A stretch of DNA of 29,888 nucleotides from Acanthaster planci. Its lineage: Eukaryota; Echinodermata; Asteroidea; Valvatida; Acanthasteridae. Below, piece after piece: positions 10,129 through 20,800 of the stretch. The stretch spans positions 451,551 through 481,438 of the forward strand of contig NW_019091361.1 in assembly GCF_001949145.1 (NCBI RefSeq), written 5' to 3'. The notes below the pieces were generated by a model. It had not been told where the DNA came from and ran no database searches. It saw only the letters and a list, made by a program, of their open reading frames with translations. Each line of letters starts with the position of its first letter. The first letter of the stretch is position 1. Position numbers and translations under genes: made by a program.

Positions 10129-10186
10129 CTACTTCCTGAACAGCACTATTCTGCCTACAGAGCCTTAAGTGCTGTTCAGGAAGTAG
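10129..10186. repeat. Perfect 19-bp stem with 20-nt loop
   Basis: CTACTTCCTGAACAGCACT at 10129-10147 is exactly complementary to AGTGCTGTTCAGGAAGTAG at 10168-10186. It lies about 60 bp outside the MITE. It may be a remnant of another inverted-repeat element; a small-RNA hairpin cannot be excluded. Confidence 0.7.
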
Positions 10187-10253
10187 CCTACTTCCGTCTA
10201 TGCCGTGCTGACCTTTTTTGCGAATTCTCTTAGGAAAACCTTTTAATTCGCAC

Positions 10254-10435
10254 ATAACTTTAGGCCTAAGTCTTATCGCTAATTGCGTGGTTGATTTTGC
10301 AGACTTGCTGTGGTAGAGAGGCATCATGGGAAGGAAAAGGGGGAAAATTTGCCCCCTTTTCCTTCCCACAGTGCCTCTCTACCATTGCCATTGTGCGAAA
10401 TCACTCATACAGTTGTAGTGATAAGGAAGTTATAG
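10254..10435. repeat. Long hairpin element with a nearly perfect 33-bp core
   Basis: The core arms 10311-10343 and 10352-10384 pair at 30 of 33 positions around an 8-nt loop (aaaatttg). The only mismatch is a symmetric 3-nt internal loop (tca/ctg). Weaker complementarity continues outward (GATTTTGCA against TGCGAAATC, CTTATCGCTA against TAGTGATAAG) to about 10254 and 10435. This is the shape of a small foldback or hairpin MITE. The outer arms have diverged much more than the core. Confidence 0.75.
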
Positions 10436-10756
10436 GGTAGTTTCAAAAAGAAAACCACTGCAGTGATGATTGATCATTGAAAATAATAATTTGTGCAAGA
10501 GTTTCACTACGAGAAAGTTGGATGCACTTTGTATGTGCGTACTTAGGGTAGGCGTACTTCACGATATACGAACATCACGCATTGGCACGACTAGTCAGCA
10601 GGTACATTATAGGCTAGGTAAGGTAGGGCCTACAGTACATTTAAGTGGACATAATTGACGATTATTGTGATGAAATTGTTATGATTGTGATGAATGGTCA
10701 TTCATGAGCCTGCTTAGAACCAGTACCTATTCTATTGTGTAGTAAAACGGACAGGC

Positions 10757-11226
10757 AAATGTCATTGTTCAAATTTTCAAATGTCCTCCTGGTTTTCGTT
10801 AATATCAAAACTGTCAAATGTTTGATTTCCACCGTTATATATAGGCTTAACTATCGTAATTCAACTTTGATCATCTGGCCATGTTCATATGCCATGGTTC
10901 AACTTTCATACGTCCTACCTCATCTTTCAAAAAGCTGTGGTTCAACTTTTCAAACATTGTACTTTAACTTTTAAAACGTACTTCAATTTTTCAAACCTCT
11001 TTCAACTTTTCAAATGTAATTCAACTTTAAAACTTTGAACTTCAACTTTTCAATTATCATAATTAATCTTTTCAAATGTTGTGGTTCAACTTTTCAAATG
11101 TTGTACTTCAACTTTCAAATGTACATCCATTTCAACTTTTGAAATGTTTCACCTTAAAATTTCGAAATTATAAATTTAAGTTTCATGGTTCGCTTTTCCA
11201 AACATTGTGATTCTACTTTTCAAAGG
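10757..11226 (+). repeat. Degenerate TTCAACTTTTCAAATGT tandem array
   Basis: About 18 diverged copies of a roughly 20-26 bp unit follow each other. The best ones read GGTTCAACTTTTCAAATGTT at about 11081-11110. Copies vary in length, so the array looks old. No coding frame is shared by the copies. Confidence 0.75.
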
Positions 11227-11229
11227 TAG

Positions 11230-14080
11230 CAAAATTCAGTGTTTCATAAATATGTTTACATTGTTCACAGTGTATGTAGGTTACATGTCTGACGTCTACT
11301 TGGAGATGTAAAAACATCAAACACATTCTAAAATACCACTTGTAAAATATAAATTATAATTGCACACATTTACATAAAAGTTCATTGATTAAAAATATTA
11401 CTCTGAAATGCTGCACGTAAAGCCATCATTTATTGGGGAGATGTAGACACCCATAGTTGATTTTATGGTTTGTATGTCTGACTGACTCTTACTCTGTCAT
11501 CAAAAAAGTAAGCTAATTTTTACCCTTCCCTTCTTTTTCCTCCGACGAACTGACCTTCTTTTCAGGTAAAAAAATTACCAGAACTGTAAAATTAAAAAGG
11601 GAGGCCCTGTTGGTTGTTGCGCATGTACTGTAACACGCTCGTTGCATACCTGGATATGAGACATTGAATTTTTGCAACAGTTGGATTGGCATATCAATTG
11701 AACAGTCGAACCATGATATTGGAAAAGTTCAATTATTCCAAGAGAGGGAATTTGCATAATTTCATAATTCAATTTCATAAGTGGCTCACAAAACTTTTAT
11801 GTCACATTTAAACGAATAGCCAACATTTGACAAAGACCATCACAGCCTACATGTACATTGGTGTTTATTTAGTTCACTGACAATGTACATTATCAGTAAG
11901 ATCTGCAAGTTGAAGTATGACGTTTAAAACGTTCAGCTAAGGTGTCTGAAAGTTTAACTTTGACATGTGCCCGTCCATTTTAGAACACTTTGCTATTCAT
12001 TAGTAACAGTTCTGGGCACAATCAGCGATCAGTTAATCCTGTATTAAACCTCAGATTAAACTTCCCATTCTCACAGCAATGTACCGAGTGACCGATCGTG
12101 CCTCAAAACAACACTGTACTTGTACGGTGCATGTAGAGTAAGGAAACCGAGGTAACAGGAACAGTTCCACTTACATGTAAGTTGTTTACACTGGAAGTTG
12201 TAGAGGGACATAGTATGTCATATCCAACATAAATAACTGCTTTGTGGCATGTAAATTTCACTTGGCAGCTCATTTATTTTGTCACTGAAGAAAGCATCTG
12301 AATATCCTTGTTACTTGATAATGTCATGAATTATTGTAACCTTGCTGGCAAGGAAGTGGATCACAGTTGCCAGTCTTAAAATGGTATTTATGAACTGTAC
12401 TGTCCATGTTTGAGTTGGTAATCTAGGTTGAAAGACATGCACCTGTAGAAATAATTATCATTTATGAACTTGAAGGTGCATCGTCCATTCTTTTGGCATG
12501 GCATCATTATTGGTTTGTATGCATAAAGGAGATAAATAAACTGGCCATTGGTAGATGGTTAATAAACCAAGTAAAGCATGAAATTATGAATTAATTCTGG
12601 CATTTAGGATTTACAAAGTTTGTCACGTATTCTGATATTAATTAACAAGATTGATTATTGTTCAATTTATTTGTTCATGCATGTTTTGAATAACAAAATA
12701 TTACTAAGGTTGCACAGTTACTGAGAACACCACTATTAAATACACAGTGTCACTCCAAGCTGCACGTACCAATTTATTGAAGAACATGGGTAAAAACTTA
12801 ATCTCTCCAAAAGTATCCTAAAAACGTGTAAGGCATTGTGAATACTTGTACATGTAGCTGTCTGCTTTCATTACCACACATGTATTTTTCTGCCATTGCA
12901 TCATGTGCATGTGAATGTTCTTAGACATCAGACTACACCTGTGTTCTCATAATTTGATTAAGTACATGTAGTGGCTATAGAATACTGAAGTGGAACGTCA
13001 GGGGCACAGTTACATGTATGCGAGCAAAGGGCATTAGGGCTTGAACCAGCAGGTGAACAAACACGCATACAGTGTGCACTCCATTCATTCGCACTACATA
13101 TCCTGGTTCAGAATGACGTCACACTTCTGTACTCTATAGTTTGAAGGAATCCCACCATTGAAACTCCTCTAGCTTGGAATACCAGTACTTGAAGTGAAAC
13201 TCCAGACTTCTTAGCTCACAAACTCACATTCACCGTATCATTCACTCATTTTCTGGTTTCATGTAACTTCATTTCCAACTTATGGATTTGAATTGCAGTC
13301 CATGCAACGTTGTTACAATGGCCGCAGTGGAAGTTTCACGGTTTTCACCAATGCAACACCACATGTACTCTGAACTACGGCCATGTATGTTCATATTTCC
13401 TGTCTCTTTTATTCTCGGTCACACTTATCCAAGTCTGGAATTTCAGCCTCAAATGTTTGAATGTTTTCTGAAATTCCTTGTGAAAATTCAATTGTCCACA
13501 TTTGGGGAACAGTTTTAGGAGACACTGGGGATATAACCAGAAAAAAATGCAGATCATGACTTCTGAAATTCCAGGCCTGAATTTTACTTCTTAATAACAT
13601 TACTTGTCAAATTATAATATTTCAAATCATACTTTGGTTGCATTGTGGTTTTATTCATGAGAGATGTTGGTTGTCATCTAACATGACCAGTCAGGATACA
13701 CACAAGGTCACATCACTTGTATGCATTTATTGACCAGCACATGTTGAAAGCACAATTGAATATTCAGTAGTTCCCTTTGAATGCAAGGATTTCCCTGAAT
13801 GTTGATGCGTGGTAGAAGTTATGCTATTAACTACTTACAGTTGGTTTTATTTGGGTCAAAATTGCTGACTTGAAAAAGCCAGATACCACTTTCAGCTTTT
13901 ACATACATGTACATGTATTTACAATTTGTAGGTTACAGCCATACCTATACACGGCAAACACTAACTCTATAGAATCACCAAATAATATTTGTACTTTGCT
14001 TCTTACCAAAAACTACTAGTACACGCACTCGACCTTCTGGGCACCTCATAGGAGAGGTACCAGCACTGGCAGTGAAAAGT
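11230..14080. other. Non-coding stretch upstream of the Rel-ZU5 gene
   Basis: AT-rich DNA with repeated ACATGT palindromes (e.g. 11851, 12174, 12845, 12963, 13011, 13903). No open frame with domain character and no good exon were seen. It may contain an undetected 5' untranslated exon or promoter of the gene that follows, but I could not place one. Confidence 0.5.
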
Positions 14081-14252
14081 GGTCACGTTCAACACGTGGC
14101 CGTGGTCACTGGTCACATTCAACAGATGGCCGTGGTCACTGGTCACATTCAACAGATGGCCGTGGTCACTGGTCACGTTCAACAGATGGCCATGTTCACT
14201 GGTCACATTCAACAGATGGCCTTGTTCACTGGTCACGTTCAACACATGGCCA
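14081..14252. repeat. 30-bp minisatellite, about 5.7 copies
   Basis: Units start at 14081, 14111, 14141, 14171, 14201 and 14231. The consensus starts GGTCACATTCAACAGATGGC and ends CGTGGTCACT. Copies differ by a few substitutions only. Because 30 is a multiple of three, frames stay open on both strands (a decapeptide LLNVTSDHGH on the minus strand). Nothing else supports coding. The array lies about 380 bp before the first recognised exon of the Rel-ZU5 gene. Confidence 0.9.
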
Positions 14253-14652
14253 TAATACAGTGTGTTGATACATTGCCCAACTAATGAAACATCACTAGGG
14301 AACAACATTTCTTCCCTCATTCATGCAGAGATCCTGCATACATTAAGAGAAAGGTAGTAGTCAATGATTCTTTCTGTCAGTAAAACTCGGTAAATGCCAT
14401 GAAATAACTCATAGTGAATGTTGTCTTTTGCAATGACAGATTTTAACCTCTAAAAACAGCGATGTTTGTGGACACAACATGTCTGGCACAGTTGTGTGAC
14501 TGTTGCTGTATTGACACAGGTCCATGCATGTAGGAACGACTGTAGTGTAGGATTCTCTTATAGTTTGTGTGTTTGTGGTATATTCAGTTTAATCATCCAA
14601 ATCTATCTTGATCTTCTGCTATTTCCAATTTACAGCCACTCCAGTCAAAAGA

Positions 14653-14841
14653 ATGTCACAGACAAGCAACATTTCTCAACAAGTTTGGAAGAAAAGACGT
14701 GTCATGAGTCACTTAGAAGTTGTTGAACAGCCCAAATCGTTGGGGCTACATTTTATAGAGCGCGGGGAAAAGCCTCCCCTTAATGCATACATCTTGGGAG
14801 AAAAAAGTACCTGTGAGAAAACAACATATCCAAGATTAATG
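14653..14841 (+). CDS. Exon 1: Rel domain N-terminus
   Basis: A good acceptor (ccaatttacag) ends at 14634, and the exon ends in ATG|gtaagt at phase 0. It encodes 63 residues. HLEVVEQPKSLGLHF matches the opening of Rel domains (L.I.EQP...G.RFRY), and TTYPRL matches the conserved strand after the recognition loop. The loop itself reads LHFIERGEK in place of RFRYxCEG, so the Arg, Tyr and Cys base contacts of NF-kB are missing while a Glu is kept. WKKRR (residues 12-16) is a short basic cluster. The 5' limit of coding is uncertain. Confidence 0.85.
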
Positions 14842-17800
14842 GTAAGTTGATATACAGTCAGGCTGTGACTTTCAGATGTTGGTCAACTCACAGGCATGCT
14901 CTACATGTTGGCATTTGAATAAAACTTTTAAAGCTCATGACCAGGCAAAAAGCAGTAACAAATTGCAGTTTTTGTAATGCTTCTTTGACATTTGAGCAGG
15001 GAACTGTAGTTAACTTTACATGGAGTTCCATGCTGATTTACAGATTAAAATGAATTAATTTATTTCAATGGCAAGCAGTTGTTGAAAAAGGGGTACAGTC
15101 TTTGTATCTTTCACTTGAAAGTTTTCTGAAATTATGTAAAATAGTTTTTGACCAAAAATAGAATAAACAAAATATAAGTTAATTGTCATGACGGTCATGT
15201 TCTCATTCAGTATGGAATGGCTACTGGTGTTCCTTACTTTGACAAGCAAAAGATTATGTGCCAGCAACCTCCCACAAACTTGCAAGCCTTTCATGTTTTG
15301 CCCAGGTACAGGTTTCCATGGCGAATCTTTATTATCGTCTATTTTGTTATCACTACATGTTAAATTAAGGGTGACAGAAATTGAGTTACGGTATTTTGGA
15401 AGTATGAGCTACGACAAAAGTTCTTTTGTAAGGTGAGTCCTTCAGGAAGTGATGTTTGTTTATTTTAACCTCAACAGGAAGTGACTTCATCGTGTTACAA
15501 TAAATACTTTCCCTTTGGCTGTGAAGGATTACCGGACTTTATTCATTTTTGCATTCAGCCAGGATAGGCCATGATAGTTTTTCACCTTATTTTCAGTGGG
15601 CTTTCTTGGAAGGAGAAACCTATGAGGAAGGAGAGAAACAACCAAGAAATGTCAAGTTTTAGAGGTGGGAGGAAAACTCTGGACAGATATTCCAGGGAAA
15701 CACCCATGCAGTCAGGTAGGGACTAAAGACCCAATCCACACACCAACCTTGGTAGGATTCAAACCCAGGTTACAGCGATAAAATGGCAAGGAAATACCGG
15801 CTGTCTTTGTGCCAACTGGACTGTAAAAGAAAGGAAATTCATTGCCTTTTAATTATCCAACAGATTTTAGGTACATTTAAGAGCATGGAGAACAATGTTC
15901 CTGTAGCCTTTTCAAACCAAAAGTGTTTTGCTCCTTCCCTAGCTAATGGACTACACAGGACTTGCACAAATAGTCTGGTACCTGGTAGCAGATGATTCCA
16001 GGCACCCACATCCTTATATCTTGGAAGGAGAGGGTTGTAAAGATGGCGTCTGTACCAAGACCATTTTGGCAGAGGGACAGATCATCAGGTGGGTGTTGTT
16101 AATTTGTTATTACAAATCCCTTGTTCTGGTAATTTCTAATAACTTCAACTTGTAAAGTTTGGCATCCAAGTAAGATGTAAAGTTAACCAACTACTCAGGG
16201 AGCTGGATGATTGTTAGTGTAGGAGGTGTGGGCAAATGCTAAAGGTCTTGGATTCACCATTTTAGCAGAAAATGAGTATTTGGAATGGAATAGATCTGAT
16301 CATTATCTAGCTTTCGTTATTCCTTCATGACATGTTATGGTTTGAGTATCTTCATCTTGCACTTGTAATCCTTCTGTTAGAACCGGTTAATCCAGTTGCA
16401 TGTCATCCCAAGAGAAGCGAGACATAAGAAATCCATTTTTAAATCTTTGGACTTTTTTTTAGATATCTTCTGCCAATGTTTACATTTGTGTTGGTTTAAT
16501 GTTTGAAATGCCATCCAGGTTGATCTCTTGCAAGATGTAGACCCAAAGAGGAGAAAAACATTTTTCTCTACAGGGTTTAATATCATAATTTCTCAAGATT
16601 TGTCATCAAGTCATCACTTTTAAAACATGACAACCTCACTGGCCTATGACGACGACAGACGACCACAGACATCAACCAGTATGTGGTGCTGTGTGCATGG
16701 GCCTTGAGGTAACTGATCCGGCTAATCTTAGCACAGGAACATCAGTTGCATGTTGAGCAAACACAGGAAGCACCTGCAGTACTCCGTGTTTGTTGCTTTG
16801 TCCTTGTGGAGGCCATGTTTCTGTTTGTGCCTAGGCTGAGTGCTTGGCTTGGACTCACCATGATACACTGTTGATAGGTGACGGGGCACTGCTTTCTGCT
16901 GCACGGATCTCCCACGAGTCCTTGGCCAATAGAATAGCCGATGTCGAGGCAACCAGACAATAATCCAGTTATGTTTGTTCTTTTTGAAACTCAGTTTTCC
17001 AGGATTATATGTGAGGAGTGTCAGCAGGACAGATATAAAAAAGACTTTAGAGATGCGAATAAACACGCTGAGGGAATACTTGCCAGGTATTTATCATAAA
17101 GATCATATTGAACAGTGGCCTTAATAATAGACTTGCATCCTCTTTGTATTCTGGTAATTTTCTCATGACTGAAAAGTCTAAAGAAACCACAGGGGAGGGA
17201 TATTGAATGATTTATGGGAATTAATTTCAGTGATGGAAAGGGAATTTAAAGGAATGTTTTTCAATGATTAATAGAAAAAGATTGATCCCCAGCAATCATG
17301 CACGGAAACGCAAGCAATAAGGATTTTTTGATGTACCATAACATCATTTCACTCTTGCCAAAATTCCCTGTAAGTAGAGTGTGGACTGCTACAGAATATT
17401 AAAATAAATGTTTGGGGAAAAGATGATATTTTGCCATTTTATGAGAGGAAAAATAACCTGCCTCAGTGTCCCAAATTATGGAACTCCACTTTCAGAAAAA
17501 TGCAGCTTGCAACACTACCTGACCTTTTTAAACTTGTGCCCAAAGATGATTATTTCTGCTCGAACGAAAATATCTCTCACAGAGTTTCTCTACAATCCTC
17601 TTCTTCCATACAGGGATTGAATTTAGGTCAAAAGACACAACGGAATACAATTTGAATTGTGTCCGAATCTGCTTCCAAGTGTTATGTCAAGGTCAGGAAG
17701 AACACCATGGTAACATGTCACTCCTGACCAGGTCGTTACACAGCAAAGGTGAGCTATTGTGTCATGTACAGGAAGGCTGTATAGGTATCTAGCTCTTGAA

Positions 17801-20800
17801 GCATTGACGAATATGAGGAGACGCCATTCCTGTGGGCCATCACACTCGTGCAGGAGTTTTAACTAACGAGTGTGTGCCCACCTTTTGGCAAGTCACAACA
17901 CCCTGTTGGGCTGGGAGCAATGTAACGCACACCTACCACCTACATGTGAACAGAATGGCTTTGCAGTAATGGCTGCTTCTTCTGGTTGTGTTATTAGTCC
18001 ACTGCTAGGGATCATGTGTAAAGTTAAGCAGCAATCAAAGCTCTGCTGCAGACCTCAGGAGTAGTGACAACATGATCAGAAATAGTCTTTGTACTCTGTC
18101 AAAGAGGGCAGGGGATCATTTCAATGAGGGTCCATTAACAACAAAGAGAAAGTATATTCAAATAAAAATTGGACGCAGTTCATGGTGCAGTACATGCATG
18201 AAATGCTTGTTTCTGTCATTTCTATGTAAAAATGCATCTGTCTTTCAGATGTGCAGCTGACATACAACTTGGGAAAGGTTTAGACCCAAGTTTCTTGTAC
18301 GTACGCTGTTCTCCTTTTTCTCACTTTCAGAACCATCTCTTCAAAGAGAGCCCCGCATCTTGTCCATCAGTCAGTGTAAAGGATCAGTACAAGGACAAGA
18401 AGAACTTACCCTCCAGGTTACCAACCTCAAAACTGGTACTTTGCTTTTTTGTTTTACTCAGTTCACCTATGTATGCTGGGCAAGGTACGAAGTTGAAAGC
18501 AGTTTTATTCCATACGAAAACTAAAAAAAAACAAACAAAATCAGCAAGAACATTTCAGTCAAACTTCACTTCCAGTTGCTATCAGTTGGAAGCAGAATAA
18601 CTTTTTTCTTTCTGCAGAGCTCCTCACCTGATTGTGTGATAGACTTGTCTGATATAGCACAGAGTAAATGTTATAGGTTTGTTGGGTAATCTGAATACGG
18701 AACTTGTTAGTTTGAAAATATACTTTTGCACATTTTATTTCATCTGACTCCTGTGACTTTTAACCTTTCCTCCAATTGAAAATGCCCCTCAATTCAAAAT
18801 CTTTTTAAATGTAATTAAGGAATTGAGCCACAGGAATTGGATTTCACTAAATTTCACTCGTCACATTGTAACTTTACTATTACTGGGTTTTACTTTCAGA
18901 TGACGTCTTTGTGTTTTTTCACTGTGAGAGCCTTGAACCGAGATCAAGTTGGCAAGCATTTGCCAATGTCATCAGTATTTCCCGCCAAAAGTCAAAGGTA
19001 CTTGTAACTTGTCCTCTGCCCTCATTTTATGTCGGGTTATCAGCTCCTAGCTAAACCCATTGAAGGGGGTCATGTGATCCACAGCCTACAAATACCCATG
19101 CTCTACTTCCTAATAGTGAAGGTTTTCATTGGATAATTCAAATCTCATTCATGATGAGATCTGATAGTGTTGATTTCAGAAATTTTCAAAATGGCAGGTT
19201 GGCCACTTCCTGCCGGGGATTCCAGATCTGGACACTTTATCTGGACGCTTTATATGCGTGGCCGGGGTCTGCGAACTCGGACAAAGAGAACAGGGCCTTG
19301 TAACAAAAGACCGTACTTGGAACAAAAGACCAGGCTGCTGGGAATTACCGACATTTTTTCACTCTCAAAAGTGGAGATAATCCAGCCTTGCTTTGGGGCA
19401 TTTAGAGCGAGCAGATTACCACCGGGGACAAAAGTGCTCTACCACCGCATCGATGAGCCACACAGCACCGCTGCATGCTAATCTGGCCCCTATTGAAAAG
19501 AGGTCAGCAGTGCACTGAGCCAGGTCGTGAACAATAGAAAGTTATATAACACCGCACAATCTGGGCTCTTTTTACAAGGCTGCAGGCCTGGCTGAAATAC
19601 CCAAGCATCAATAGATTTTGTCTGTCAGGCTAGAGGGGCCATCAGACAGTCCTTCCGTGTTTGTAAGTGTCCAATAAATGAAGATAGGAATTTTTAATGA
19701 ATTTTGAAAACAGAAAAAATGATAAATATCCCGGCCCAACATCATCAACATTGATAGCTGCCCTAGCAGGAAGTGATTAAGTTATTGCACCTGTTTCATT
19801 GGCACCATATGAGATGAACTTGTCTGCATGTATATGTATTGTTAGAATGTTAACTCCTGCTCATTCACAGAATACTTTGAAGCTGTCTCTTGCAGTGTTT
19901 TCCCTGCCTATACAACTGTGACGCGGCCCACCTCACTGATTTTAGTGATCACCTTGGGCTTTTGTGTTGAATTTTACCACCTCACACTTAAAATAGACAA
20001 AGATGAAAGGAAAAGGCAAAATAACTTTGATATTTTGAAATAAATCAGTTTTAAATCAATCCTTCAAAATGATAAGGAAGGACACAGAATACAAGATTGA
20101 TTTATTTTGGAAGAGAAATTTGGAGTAACTGTACTATTAGACTATAGAATTTTGTTAGGCTTTTTTTAAAACACTTGCTTTTGTTTCAGGCACTAGAATT
20201 TGGATGAAATTTGTTGAAATGCCTCACACATATCAGTACCCCACCCCAGGGGAAACCCTGGGAATACATTTATCAGTACCCCAGGGGAAACTCTGGGAAT
20301 ACATTTAATATTATGTGTGAATTCAAGATAATTGAAACATTTTAAGACACAGATTATGAAGTACAGATTATAAAGCTAATTCCAACAAAAATCTGCCGTG
20401 GTTTAGTGCAGGATTTCAGAACTTTTATAATGCACCAGTGTAGAATATAAGGAAGAATGTATAAATAGCTGTGTTAATTAACATAAACAGAGCTACATCA
20501 CACACATCCTATGGAGTCAGGATTAAAGATCTTTAAATTGCAAATTATTTGTAGCTTTGAACACTCTATGGAGGTATCACTTGGTATCACTAGGTGATGT
20601 TCTATCCATTGCATTAAACACTTAAAACAATGTTTGCATATGTAAACGGAAAAAAAACCTGAGGAAATCTGAAACTCTGTTGGCAAAAGATTGAAGATTG
20701 AATTGTCCAAGAAGCACATTAGCCACTGACGATAATACAGTCTAAATGATATAAGACTCTCCAAGTTCGGGATAATTTCAATGTGTGATCTGTTTTTTGT

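Noticed and set aside
14003-14320. Minus-strand frame with repeated LLNVTSDHGH
   Set aside because: It stays open only because the 30-bp repeat is a multiple of three; no start context, domain or splice evidence.
15740-15785. tRNA gene or SINE suggested by GGATTCAAACCC
   Set aside because: Only a B-box-like string on the minus strand; no cloverleaf, A box or SINE ends could be found.
16999-17086. Exon 3 starting after ttttccag at 17002
   Set aside because: That acceptor gives the wrong phase with exon 2, and its translation does not resemble Rel and cannot join exon 4 without a stop. The acceptor at 16994 restores the Rel motif and all phases.
18232-18600. 122-codon plus-strand frame
   Set aside because: It is a shadow frame across exon 5 and its introns; the Rel motif lies in another frame.
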